A stretch of DNA of 60,147 nt, taken from NCBI RefSeq assembly GCF_014873765.1, contig NZ_JADBGG010000028.1, forward strand, positions 1 to 60,147, written 5' to 3'. The translations under genes and the position numbers were made by a program. This document shows positions 52,557 to 60,147 of this stretch, in pieces. Position 1 is the first letter of the stretch. Each line of letters begins with the position of its first letter. Below the pieces are notes generated by a model. The model ran no database searches, was not told where the DNA came from, and saw only the letters and a list, made by a program, of their open reading frames with translations. Origin of the DNA: Desulfomicrobium macestii. GTDB lineage: Bacteria > Desulfobacterota > Desulfovibrionia > Desulfovibrionales > Desulfomicrobiaceae.

Positions 52557-53856
52557 GGGGCGTGTCCAGGATGACGGGTTGCATGAGAGTGGGCCCGAGA
52601 GCTTCCCACGGGGCATCGGCGGCACGAACCAGGACGGAGGGCGTCCAGACCGGCATGTCATTCAGGAGGTACCACAGGGCCAGGATTTCGGCATCGGGAT
52701 CGGCCTCGTCCGGAGCCAGGAGGCTTCGAATCCACGCGGCAAGGGGCCTGGGCGAGAAAGGGGTGGAACTCCATTGCCTGCGCGCCTCGTCAAGAAACTC
52801 GCCGCGCCACGGCGCCTGGATGTTCCTGACCGGCTCGGGCACGAAGGCGGACAGTGCCGCCAACGCCGCCGGATCGAGGGTGACAGGGGCTTGGTTCTGG
52901 GAAGCGCCAAACTCGAGGCTAATGGCGCACGGACGGTTTTGTCCGACCACGGGCATGGTCAGGGGCTCGCGCAGGGCCAAGCGCAGCAGGTCGAGCTGCA
53001 GCCGACCCAAAGCGTCGCGGCGGGACAGAGAACCCACGAAAGACTGGTAGGAGACGCACTGCCGGACGAACCGGATGAGGTTTGCGAGCATGCGCTCGAT
53101 GCGATGGCGCATCCCCTCCAGAAAATCCAGAGCCCGTCCGATGGCGGTGCGTAGCTCGGGCTGGGAAAAACGGTCATGGCATTCCGAGAGCGCAGCCATG
53201 AGCGGCATGTAGGCAGAGCCGTCCTGGACCGCGTCAAGCAGCTCGTCCAGATACTCGCGCCCCTTACGCACCGCGGCCAGGGCCTCCGCGAAGGCCTGTT
53301 CGTCCTGCCCACTGCCAAGGCGCTTGGCGGTCTGCTCCTGATCAAGGAGCCCCTCTTCTATGGACAGGAGCTTGTACTCGATCTTTTCTCGAATGGTGCC
53401 ATGAAAAAAATGGGTCAGCCACTTGGCAAGTTCAGCCGGATCACCCAGCGTCATCTCCTGGCGCAGCGAAGAATGCGCCTGATTCAGGAGTGTGCACAGA
53501 TCCTCGCTACCAAAGTCGGCATCTTCCAAGAGGTCCCGGGCAAGACTGCGCCCAAGCCGGGTCAGGCAGTACTCCTGCGCCCGCGAATCCGTCACTGAAG
53601 TGCGCACCATTCTGAAGCGCACCAGCCGGTCAATGACCTGCGCCGGCTGGGAGACGTCATCCTCCATGCCAAGCTGAACGGCGGCATGGGAAAGCTGCTG
53701 ACGCAGCTCACGGTCGGAAATTCTCGCCGCCTCCGTGGCCAGCTCGCGAAAATACAGCCAGCCGACGAAAAGCAGGTCCTGCTTGGAAAGCTCGAGGCCG
53801 CGCGGAAAGCGGTTGGCGAGGCTACTCAGTTTAAAGATGATGTCCTGCTGCTGCAT
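52549..53856 (-). CDS. jetA: Wadjet protein JetA (kleisin, MukF/MksF-like)
   Basis: 435 residues. N-terminal winged helix (ELSKQDLLFVGWLYFRELA, LVRFRMVRTSVTDS), a helical middle and a C-terminal winged-helix segment fit a kleisin like MukF/MksF. It leads the jetABCD operon. The spacing of overlaps (8, 4 and 4 bases) shows tight coupling. Sub-type is not certain from sequence; I and II are both possible. Confidence 0.9.
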   Translation of the reverse strand: MQQQDIIFKLSSLANRFPRGLELSKQDLLFVGWLYFRELATEAARISDRELRQQLSHAAVQLGMEDDVSQPAQVIDRLVRFRMVRTSVTDSRAQEYCLTRLGRSLARDLLEDADFGSEDLCTLLNQAHSSLRQEMTLGDPAELAKWLTHFFHGTIREKIEYKLLSIEEGLLDQEQTAKRLGSGQDEQAFAEALAAVRKGREYLDELLDAVQDGSAYMPLMAALSECHDRFSQPELRTAIGRALDFLEGMRHRIERMLANLIRFVRQCVSYQSFVGSLSRRDALGRLQLDLLRLALREPLTMPVVGQNRPCAISLEFGASQNQAPVTLDPAALAALSAFVPEPVRNIQAPWRGEFLDEARRQWSSTPFSPRPLAAWIRSLLAPDEADPDAEILALWYLLNDMPVWTPSVLVRAADAPWEALGPTLMQPVILDTPHV

Positions 53857-53967
53857 GCCGACAGGAGATATACGGATTGCCGCTCAGGGTCCAGAACGTC
53901 TCATCCTGATGGAGGCCATATTACAAGAATTGAGATTTTTTTATTGTCGCTGCATGACAGACTTTAA

Positions 53968-53996
53968 ATTATCTCAATGAATTCAAATTAATGCAA
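53968..53996 (-). promoter_or_regulatory. predicted Wadjet promoter
   Basis: Reverse strand TTGCAT (53991-53996), 17-bp spacer, GATAAT (53968-53973), both five of six to consensus or close. It gives a leader of about 105 bases before jetA. Confidence 0.55.
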
Positions 53997-54035
53997 TATT
54001 TACAAACAACAATAGTGATATATTTTTTCAAAACC

Positions 54036-54230
54036 TCAGTGTATTGGTTCGACGATACACGCTTCCATATATTTTACCAAATCATGATAATTATAACGAA
54101 CATTTCTCCCAAATTTTATATATACAGGAGGCTTTTTCAGATACCTCCACTGCTGGAGAGTTTTGACACTGATCGATAAAAAATCAGCAGCTTCTTTTTC
54201 ACAGAACAACTTTACTTCATTATTGAACAT
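54036..54230 (-). CDS. AlpA/excisionase-like small HTH protein
   Basis: 64 residues of the MerR-like helix-turn-helix type used by excisionases and AlpA regulators: LFCEKEAADFLSISVKTLQQWR, then PPVYIKFGRNVRYNYHDLVKYME. It lies 47 bases downstream of the relaxase on the same strand. Such proteins often control excision or transfer of a mobile element. Confidence 0.8.
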   Translation of the reverse strand: MFNNEVKLFCEKEAADFLSISVKTLQQWRYLKKPPVYIKFGRNVRYNYHDLVKYMEACIVEPIH

Positions 54231-54277
54231 TACTACAACTCCATATTGATTAAACGAATTGTTTAATATGCCATAAA

Positions 54278-55780
54278 TTACATTTTAGGACAAAACGTAA
54301 AACTATTTTTTTTGCCCTCAGGTTCCTGAATATTATTGCATAAATTAAAATCATATTCATTTGAAATAGGCATTTCAAAATTTTTTACATATTTATTGTC
54401 AATATTTATAAAATTTATATAATACTCACTATTAACATTATAAAAATCATATATTATATCGGATAAAATTTTATTTTTTATATTCATATCGTAAATATAG
54501 TATATAATTTTACTCATTATTGCCCGAAATTCTTCCAAATAATCACAATTATACAATTCTAAATATTTGTAATCTTCTTTATATTTTTCAAAAACATCAC
54601 CACAGAATCCATCTGGACAACAATTGTTTAAATCATTGTTCTTACTGCAATTCGAAATTTGCGACCTGTGATTCACCCTTTTTTCTTCTTTGTTAATTTT
54701 TTTGACAATTGTATGAATTTCTAAATATTTATAAAATAGTGTATTAAGGTACGCATCAGCTCTACCAACATAAGAATCTTTAGATCTTTTTGACAAAAAA
54801 TTACGGGAACAGTTTGCGATCCACTCCGAGTCAATAATTTCCTGTTTTGAATTAGAATAATCTTTATTTTTTACAGCAAATCGTTTCATATTATAATTTG
54901 AACGCTTTTCACAAACACTCTCGAATCTTTCAAATGCTTCATTAGCGGCTCTTTCGTCCGGATAGCGGACTAAATCAGCATCAGTACGCCATTCTTCTTC
55001 AATTATTCTGTCAAATACTCGATTTTCTAAGTACAAAGATCCTTTGAGGCGAATATTATAACCCCCATCTGGATTTTTAATACTGATATAATTCTTTCCT
55101 GTCCGCACAACTTCATAATCAAAACTTTCGACATAACCGACCATTGATGACCGATTAGTCACTTCACCTTCCTTAATACCATTGATCACTATGTCGTGAA
55201 TTATGCCTCTCTGGTCTGGTTCAAATTCAAAACCTTCTCGCTGCCGAGACTTATTAACATAAACGCGTGGTCCTGGCTGTAAAAGTCTGGCCCGCATGGG
55301 ATCATTAGGATCCGCCCAACCATACTTATGATTGAGGAAATCCTGCATAGTCCCAAATGTCCGTTCCCAACGAGGAGGAGCGGGGTTGAAGCATTTCCCT
55401 GTTTCCAAGTCTACGCGAGCGATAAGCATATGAACGTGAACACCTCCATCAAAGTCACGGTGCAAAATTTCACAGTGGCAAAATCTGTTTATTTCCATTC
55501 CTGCGAACGCAATAAGCCGCCACAGACACATTGCCTGAAGTATTTGTTGCTCCGTCGGCTTGTCAGTTACGGCCCAGGCGACTACGCCACTTGTGTAAAC
55601 GTTCGTGTTTGTCAGCGAATTTGCAACTTTGGCGACAAGGTTTGGCGAACCGTACAAAACAGAAACCTCTTTTCTTTTCTCACCAGTCCAGTCATAATCA
55701 CCCATAAGATAATCAGCTGCTTTCTGCGCATCCCCACGGCCTTTATTCAAATACTTTATAAGCATAGTTTTTCTACTCAT
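54278..55780 (-). CDS. relaxase / mobilisation nuclease
   Basis: 500 residues from MSRKTMLIKYLNKGRG. The N-terminal relaxase domain has the metal-binding histidines in CHCEILHRDFDGGVHVHMLIARVD near residue 110, the usual H-x-D-x-x-H-x-H-like cluster. It nicks oriT and leads the strand in conjugation. The C-terminal half is very AT-rich (many Asn/Ile/Lys) and unrecognised. Start at 55780 overlaps the MobC-like gene by eight bases. Confidence 0.85.
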   Translation of the reverse strand: MSRKTMLIKYLNKGRGDAQKAADYLMGDYDWTGEKRKEVSVLYGSPNLVAKVANSLTNTNVYTSGVVAWAVTDKPTEQQILQAMCLWRLIAFAGMEINRFCHCEILHRDFDGGVHVHMLIARVDLETGKCFNPAPPRWERTFGTMQDFLNHKYGWADPNDPMRARLLQPGPRVYVNKSRQREGFEFEPDQRGIIHDIVINGIKEGEVTNRSSMVGYVESFDYEVVRTGKNYISIKNPDGGYNIRLKGSLYLENRVFDRIIEEEWRTDADLVRYPDERAANEAFERFESVCEKRSNYNMKRFAVKNKDYSNSKQEIIDSEWIANCSRNFLSKRSKDSYVGRADAYLNTLFYKYLEIHTIVKKINKEEKRVNHRSQISNCSKNNDLNNCCPDGFCGDVFEKYKEDYKYLELYNCDYLEEFRAIMSKIIYYIYDMNIKNKILSDIIYDFYNVNSEYYINFINIDNKYVKNFEMPISNEYDFNLCNNIQEPEGKKNSFTFCPKM

Positions 55781-56165
55781 TATACGCTGCAAGTCTGTGA
55801 ACCAACTCGCTAAGCGTTTGGTCGAATGCAACGAGCGTGAACACCACGGGCACAATATCTTCCTCTGTTTTGTACTTGGTCACCCAATTGGCAAGTTGGC
55901 TCAATCTGTTACTCATCTTGGCAACTTCAAGCATCAACTCACGGTTTACTTGCGGAGCAGGCCGTTCGGGAGCTTTGGGTTCTTCCTCCGGAACCTCCAC
56001 TTCAACCCCATATTCAAAAAGAACTTTTCTGATCAAAGTCGCAACGTTCGTACTCTTTAATTTTGCAGCAGCTGTAATCATAGCTTTTTCATCGCGGCTG
56101 ACCTTAAAGGAAATCTCTTCAGTCCGCTTTTCATCTCTACGCCGCGTCGGAACATGTACAGTCAT
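55773..56165 (-). CDS. MobC-like relaxosome protein
   Basis: 130 residues. Ribbon-helix-helix-type N terminus (EEISFKVSRDEKAMITAAAKLKSTNVATLIRKVL), a proline-rich link and a C-terminal helix (VAKMSNRLSQLANWVTKY) as in MobC/plasmid-mobilisation accessory proteins. GAGGAG precedes the ATG at 56165. It is the first gene of the mobilisation operon. Confidence 0.78.
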   Translation of the reverse strand: MTVHVPTRRRDEKRTEEISFKVSRDEKAMITAAAKLKSTNVATLIRKVLFEYGVEVEVPEEEPKAPERPAPQVNRELMLEVAKMSNRLSQLANWVTKYKTEEDIVPVVFTLVAFDQTLSELVHRLAAYNE

Positions 56166-56323
56166 CACTATTCTCCTCTCTTTTGTCTTGAAAAAATTAC
56201 AAAAACACAACAAAATTTTAGCTTGCTCAAACATAAAAAATTAATTAAATAATAATATACTTTTGTTAATTTTATAGATCGAAAAAAGGCAATAAAAACC
56301 CTCATATCAAATATAATACTCGA

Positions 56324-56360
56324 TATTATTCATATATAGACATGATATATATGAATAATA
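56324..56360. repeat. inverted repeat, possible oriT or operator
   Basis: TATTATTCATATAT (56324-56337), nine-base spacer, then its exact complement (56347-56360). It lies about 160 bases upstream of the mobC-like gene, where a nick region or a mob-operon operator would be expected. Bases 56166-56886 otherwise show AT-rich sequence and no convincing gene. Confidence 0.4.
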
Positions 56361-56886
56361 TACATCATGACAGACAAATAAATTCTTACAAGAGAAAATT
56401 TACATAGGCTTCCTCACTCTTAAGAAAAAGTTCAACATCACAGAAATTCCCACTATAGCCCGCTCGAAAAAAAATGCAAGCAAAATTTTCGATCCAGCCT
56501 ACTCAAATGTCCAAAAACGGAGCCTAGTCGTGTAATTTCTCTCTTCATTAAAGCTAGTTGTCGGAAAAGCTTTTTTTTTGCGAGCATCTTGCCCCTTTAG
56601 AAAAAACTGGCTTCATAAGAATCCCCGCAGAGCACGATCTGGAACTTTCTTTCTGACTCGCCCAGTTGCCGTCACCCACTCACAGAATAATTTCTTCCAA
56701 AACAGAACGCTTACAAGTGCCCAGGAAGCGATCGCGAAAACGAGTTACGGCACCCCGTGCACGACCACAACTACCGGCGGGAGCAAATGAATTATGGAGT
56801 TAGCCTATATTTTCGTTGTCTGCAGAACTGTCAGCAACCTAGTTGTCAGCGTGACGAACTCGAAAAGCCCAGGTGCCGGAGAATAG

Positions 56887-57033
56887 GATCATGGCAGGAC
56901 TGACAGAATAAAAGTTTGGACCGTAAATGTTCGCGCATATCAAGAGCAAGGCTTCTCATTTCGGAAGATCGCAGGGCAACTCGGATATAGCCCATCCAGC
57001 GTCCTGCGCTCTATCTACGGGGAAGCACAATAA
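56887..57033 (+). pseudogene. small HTH (transposase or resolvase-type) relic
   Basis: A frame without a usable start, between a TAG and a TAA, reads ...RIKVWTVNVRAYQEQG then FSFRKIAGQLGYSPSSVLRS..., a clear helix-turn-helix of the transposase/resolvase kind. It is probably a fragment of a lost gene. Confidence 0.45.
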
Positions 57034-57102
57034 ACAAGATCAACTTCACTTATCAGTCGCAGCATCCAGCCGATATTTACCTTCCTGTAACTTGGGTGTA
57101 GA

Positions 57103-57145
57103 TTGTCCAATAGTGTGTGTAATTCATAATAGGCACAATGTGTGC
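57103..57145 (+). promoter_or_regulatory. mucR promoter region with palindrome
   Basis: A weak -35 (TTGTCC, 57103-57108) and CATAAT (57125-57130) at 16-bp spacing lead to GCACA-N3-TGTGC, a perfect palindrome at 57133-57145, about 44 bases before the mucR start. The palindrome could be an operator. Confidence 0.4.
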
Positions 57146-57188
57146 AATAGCCTACAATCAAATCCCCAAATATCCTAAAGGAGACAAC

Positions 57189-57590
57189 ATGGAAGATTCT
57201 CTTAAGCAAGCAATCGAGATCGTAAAAGCCCAAGCATCTGTACGCAACATGAACGAGGACGAGATCACATCCATGATCAAAGCCTTGGCTGGCAGCATTC
57301 GTGGAGTCGCTGAAGGTGTTGCACCAGTTGTCGAAACCGAACCGGCTGTCGACCCCAAAAATGCCATCAGAGAGAAAAGTGTCATCTGCTGCGAGTGTGG
57401 AAAGTCATTCAAAGTTTTGACAAAGCGCCACCTGATAACCCACGGACTCACTCCCGAACAGTACAAGGAAAAATATGGCTACAAGAAGGGTACTTCTCTT
57501 GTAGCAAAATCTCTGGCCCGGAGCCGCCGGAAAACCATGCAGGACATGAAGTTGTGGGAAAAGCGTAAAAAGGCTCCCAAGGCCGAATGA
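57189..57590 (+). CDS. Ros/MucR-family zinc-finger regulator
   Basis: 133 residues. An N-terminal helical oligomerisation part is followed by the zinc finger: Cys67-x2-Cys70 and His81-x3-His85 within ICCECGKSFKVLTKRHLITH, then LTPEQYKEKYGYKKGTSLVAKSL, typical of MucR. Start chosen at 57189 because AAAGGAGA precedes it. MucR proteins silence AT-rich acquired DNA in alphaproteobacteria and are common in Desulfovibrionales, which helps to place the organism. Confidence 0.9.
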   Translation: MEDSLKQAIEIVKAQASVRNMNEDEITSMIKALAGSIRGVAEGVAPVVETEPAVDPKNAIREKSVICCECGKSFKVLTKRHLITHGLTPEQYKEKYGYKKGTSLVAKSLARSRRKTMQDMKLWEKRKKAPKAE

Positions 57591-57601
57591 CAAGTAAATA
57601 C

Positions 57602-57645
57602 AGGCCGGCCTTACATCTGCAATGGAGGTCGGCCTCTTGATTATT
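57602..57645 (+). terminator. terminator after mucR
   Basis: AGGCCGGCC (57602-57610) pairs with GGTCGGCCT (57627-57635; one G-U) and is followed by a T-rich stretch. It lies 12 bases after the mucR stop. Bases 57646-58163 after it show no gene I can support. Confidence 0.7.
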
Positions 57646-58163
57646 CTTTTCTTGAATATCTATTCGGGCTTCACCTTCGTTGAACCCAATCGCGCAAGGC
57701 AGCTATTTGAGCACGATTTTCCGCCCAGGACGAAGCAACCGTTTCATAACTTCCGAATATTGTCCGATTGAATGCGATGAATTTGCCAGCTATTTATTGA
57801 GAACCAAAGTCAACAACGCGAGCAACGACTTTACGGACCTGCTCATGCAGATCAAGTCTTGATTTTCTGCAATTATCCGAAATCATTACAGCTCCCCCCA
57901 TGATTGCCGAAGCCAGTGGTATACTCCTCTCTCGTTGGCAACCGCCAAGGCCAAACGAGATCGAACCCAGGTTTTTCGACAAAGGTCTATCCATTTCATG
58001 CCGCCCCACCGCAACCAATATCCACAGATGCGAGAAATGCTTTCCTTTTTTTTTGAGACAATGCGAAAAAAGTCGCTTTCATCACCGTAAAACCAGTTTG
58101 AGCGCAGAGAATCGTTCTTTCAAGAATGCGCGTTCCGAGAACAGTCGAAATTCGGAGGCAATC

Positions 58164-58403
58164 ATGACGAAAGAACTCATCGCATGTGGAAGATGTCAAG
58201 GAACAGGAACGCGAGACAGGGACGGAAGAGATCCGAAGTGCACCGTCTGTGGCGGTGTTGGGCAGATTTTCTTTCCTATCCCTTACACCGTCTGCGGTCG
58301 ATGCAAAGGAGACGGAACTCGGGACCAGGACGGTCGAGATCCGGTTTGTCCGGTCTGCCATGGTGCAGGTGTTGTTTTCTGGGGAAGCATCAGGGAATTC
58401 TAA
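58164..58403 (+). CDS. duplicated DnaJ-type zinc-finger protein, 79 aa
   Basis: Two near-identical 36-residue units: CGRCQGTGTRDRDGRDPKC and CGRCKGDGTRDQDGRDPVC, each with four cysteines in two CxxC pairs and CxGxG turns (Cys8, 11, 26, 29 and Cys44, 47, 62, 65). This is the DnaJ central zinc-finger design without a J domain. GGAGGC precedes the ATG at 58164; longer frames start upstream in non-coding-looking sequence. It precedes rtcB by 24 bases and is probably co-transcribed. Confidence 0.75.
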   Translation: MTKELIACGRCQGTGTRDRDGRDPKCTVCGGVGQIFFPIPYTVCGRCKGDGTRDQDGRDPVCPVCHGAGVVFWGSIREF

Positions 58404-58427
58404 CAATAAAAGACTTGCGAGAATCTT

Positions 58428-59546
58428 ATGAACATCACTACCGAAAAACCCTACCGGATCTACGCCGAAGTTCTAGAGCAGGAAGCGCTGCTCCAATTTG
58501 AAAGCGCGATGAACCAGCCCTTCACTATCCGCGGAGCGCTGATGCCCGATGCGCACACTGGATACTCTCTCCCGATCGGCGCCGTTGTGGCCACAGAAGG
58601 GGTGATTGTGCCAGCTTGGGTGGGATATGATATCGGATGCGGTATGTGCGCTTTGCCAACAAACCATAGCGCGGATGAAATTCGTGCCCAAGGGCGCGAG
58701 ATTTTCGAAAGGATCTACAAGGCTGTACCTGTAGGTTTTGCCCACAATACCAAAGAAACTGCGTGGCCTGAAGCCGATGGCTTGCCTTGTAGCAACCAGA
58801 TGCAGGAGATTTTTGCAAGAAACGGACTCAAGCAGCTTGGAAGCCTCGGTGGTGGCAACCATTTCGTCGAGATAGGCGAAGACGAAACTGGCAAAGTGTG
58901 GCTTGTGCTGCATTCCGGCAGCAGGGGCATTGGTCATGCCACCGCCTCACATTACATGCGTCTGGCAAGTGAAGGAAACAAGGCCAAAGAAGGACACTTT
59001 GCCTTGTCAGTCTCAAGCGAAGCTGGAAAGAATTACATAGACGACTTGGCCTTTTGCCTAGAATTTGCGCTGGCTAATCGCCGCGAAATGATGAGACGGA
59101 TTCTCGACATTATTGATTCTGTCGTACCAGGTGTATCCCCGGCGGATTGGTCGCAGCTCATCAATCGAAACCATAATCACGCAGAACTGAAAGATGGAAT
59201 GTGGATTCATCGTAAGGGAGCAACCCATGCCGAAGCCGGCATGCTGGGCGTGATACCGGGCAACATGAGGGACGGCAGTTTTATCGTTCGCGGAAAGGGA
59301 AATCCGGAAGCCCTGTGGTCCAGCTCTCATGGCGCGGGCCGGGTTCTTGGCCGCAAGCAGGCTAAGAATACCTTGGATGTGCAGCAATTTGCCGAAACCA
59401 TGAATGGCGTTATCGCCAAAGTGTCCAAGGATACTCTCGATGAATCACCGTTTGCCTACAAGTCGATTTTCGAGGTGATGCGGCAGCAAGAAAACATGGT
59501 TGAGACTGTAGCCCGCGTACGTCCGATCATCAATATTAAGGGCTAA
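58428..59546 (+). CDS. rtcB: RNA ligase RtcB
   Basis: 372 residues, a short RtcB form. RtcB joins 2',3'-cyclic phosphate and 5'-OH RNA ends using GTP and Mn2+. Metal and active-site residues fit: Asp68 and Cys71 in GYDIGCGM, His145 in GGGNHFVE, His162 in LHSGSRGIGH, the LINRNHNHAEL region, and the guanylated histidine in SSHGAGRVLGR (His301). It may repair tRNA or rRNA after toxin cleavage, fitting for a genome rich in toxins, but this is inference. Confidence 0.95.
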   Translation: MNITTEKPYRIYAEVLEQEALLQFESAMNQPFTIRGALMPDAHTGYSLPIGAVVATEGVIVPAWVGYDIGCGMCALPTNHSADEIRAQGREIFERIYKAVPVGFAHNTKETAWPEADGLPCSNQMQEIFARNGLKQLGSLGGGNHFVEIGEDETGKVWLVLHSGSRGIGHATASHYMRLASEGNKAKEGHFALSVSSEAGKNYIDDLAFCLEFALANRREMMRRILDIIDSVVPGVSPADWSQLINRNHNHAELKDGMWIHRKGATHAEAGMLGVIPGNMRDGSFIVRGKGNPEALWSSSHGAGRVLGRKQAKNTLDVQQFAETMNGVIAKVSKDTLDESPFAYKSIFEVMRQQENMVETVARVRPIINIKG

Positions 59547-59602
59547 ATGTAGCCAAATATAGCGAAGCAAAATATACTATCATTACAAGTGAGTCATAAT
59601 TT

Positions 59603-59815
59603 ATGTGTGCAGAAAGCGAAACCACGATACGCGGTAAATACGTCAACATCTTTTTAGGATACTGTGGTTGCAGGATTTCAATTGAAGAATACGAATTCTC
59701 TTGTTTCAGCACCGCAGAAGAACGAAAAGAATACGTTGATTTTATGTGTCAATTTGATAAGGAAGAAATCATTAATATGATTCTGGATTTGGTCAAGAAT
59801 GCGGAAGAGAGATAG
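59603..59815 (+). CDS. hypothetical protein, 70 aa
   Basis: A small acidic protein (MCAESETTIRGKYVNIFLGYCGC...) with four cysteines and a helical C terminus. It follows rtcB by 56 bases. No recognised family. The start lacks a strong ribosome site. Confidence 0.5.
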   Translation: MCAESETTIRGKYVNIFLGYCGCRISIEEYEFSCFSTAEERKEYVDFMCQFDKEEIINMILDLVKNAEER

Positions 59816-59861
59816 CTGACATGAATTACCTGATGTTTATCCAGCTCATCATAGGCGTGCC

Positions 59862-60052
59862 ATGCGCGCGCTGATCCAACGAGTCCATTCAGCAACTGCG
59901 TCTGATAGCAATAGCCAACTCGTCTCCATCGGAGCCGGGCTGGCTATTTTTCTAGGAGTTGGAAAAGGAGACAACAAGGAGGACGCAAAGCATCTTGCCA
60001 CTCAAATTGCCCACATCAGAATCTTCGATGGTCCGGGCGGAAAATTTGATCG
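59862..60052 (+). pseudogene. dtd: D-aminoacyl-tRNA deacylase, truncated
   Basis: The first 64 residues match DTD (MRALIQRVHSATASDSNSQL, GAGLAIFLGVGKGD, IAHIRIFDGPGGKFDR), about 40% of the normal 150-residue enzyme that removes D-amino acids from tRNA. The frame then leaves the family and stops at 60068. The catalytic SQFTL and NAGPVT motifs are missing. The break coincides with the start of an IS3-type element. Confidence 0.85.
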
Positions 60053-60147
60053 TGTAGCCTTCCCCTAAAACCGAGCCATTGATAAATAGAGATTTCTGGT
60101 AAAGATTGCCTCACGGAGGGCAAGATGAAGAAGTCTCGATTTTCGGA
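60053..60147 (+). mobile_element. IS3-type insertion sequence, left end (cut by window edge)
   Basis: The sequence departs from dtd near TGTAGCCTTCCCC (60053); IS3 elements begin with TG. A ribosome site CGGAGGG and an ATG at 60125 open a frame reading MKKSRFS, the usual start of IS3-family OrfA. Only 23 coding bases are visible, so family and boundary are inferred. Confidence 0.55.
60125..60147 (+). CDS. IS3-family OrfA, first codons only
   Basis: Seven codons (MKKSRFS) after a good ribosome site at the window edge. This opening is common in IS3-family OrfA proteins. The rest lies outside the window. Confidence 0.5.

Noticed and set aside
56578-56790. 70-codon frame in the gap before mucR
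   Set aside because: No ribosome site, odd composition (Thr and Arg runs) and no protein-like pattern.
57680-57862. 60-codon frame after mucR
   Set aside because: No ribosome site or family likeness; overlapping frames on both strands are equally long.

Overview
The window looks like a large anti-phage and anti-plasmid defence island in a Gram-negative bacterium, most likely a sulfate-reducing member of the Desulfovibrionales. The evidence for the host is indirect: a Ros/MucR-type zinc-finger regulator at 57.2 kb, a mid-to-high GC backbone in the housekeeping-like genes, and generally deltaproteobacterial-looking proteins. No rRNA or tRNA gene and no CRISPR array was seen. The ends are bounded by insertion sequences: an IS21-type terminus at the left (1-95) and the start of an IS3-type element at the right (about 60053 onward), each cutting a gene.

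Left part (0.1-11 kb): a broken and an intact metallophosphoesterase in tandem, a small unknown gene, then a type I Zorya operon (zorABCD). zorD is split by a 1479-bp IS5/IS1182-like element (8395-9873) flanked by a 4-bp duplication. Removing the element plus one duplicate restores a 997-codon frame exactly. The region upstream of zorA shares a palindrome plus -35 arrangement with the region upstream of the next operon (about 11.1 kb), suggesting common control.

Centre left (11.2-26.6 kb): a membrane NERD-nuclease protein, then seven tightly packed genes that look like a non-standard BREX system: BrxA-like, BrxF-like ATPase, BrxC/DUF6079 ATPase, a type I specificity subunit (HsdS), PglZ, a type I methylase subunit (HsdM) and a HerA/DUF853 ATPase. 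The normal PglX methylase and BrxH helicase are absent; HsdM/HsdS and HerA appear to take their places. No HsdR is present.

Centre (26.2-37.8 kb): a cassette of smaller candidate defence modules. These are a relic 37-codon ORF, a small unknown gene, an AT-rich pair (DUF262/GmrS-like protein plus a papain-like cysteine peptidase), a tandem AAA+ ATPase with a PcfJ-domain protein, an AbiEi/AbiEii toxin-antitoxin pair with operators, an ADP-ribosylglycohydrolase, a GIY-YIG nuclease and a small alpha/beta hydrolase.

Centre right (37.6-53.9 kb): an AddA/AddB-like helicase-nuclease pair divergent from a WYL regulator; a CI-like repressor divergent from a predicted PD-(D/E)XK nuclease with a perfect 26-bp palindrome between them; and a complete Wadjet system (jetABCD, reverse strand).

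Right end (54-60 kb): an AT-rich mobilisation module (AlpA-like HTH, relaxase, MobC-like protein), about 1 kb of mostly non-coding sequence, then mucR, a small duplicated zinc-finger protein, rtcB, a small unknown gene and a truncated dtd. The relaxase module suggests that at least part of the island moved as a mobilisable element.
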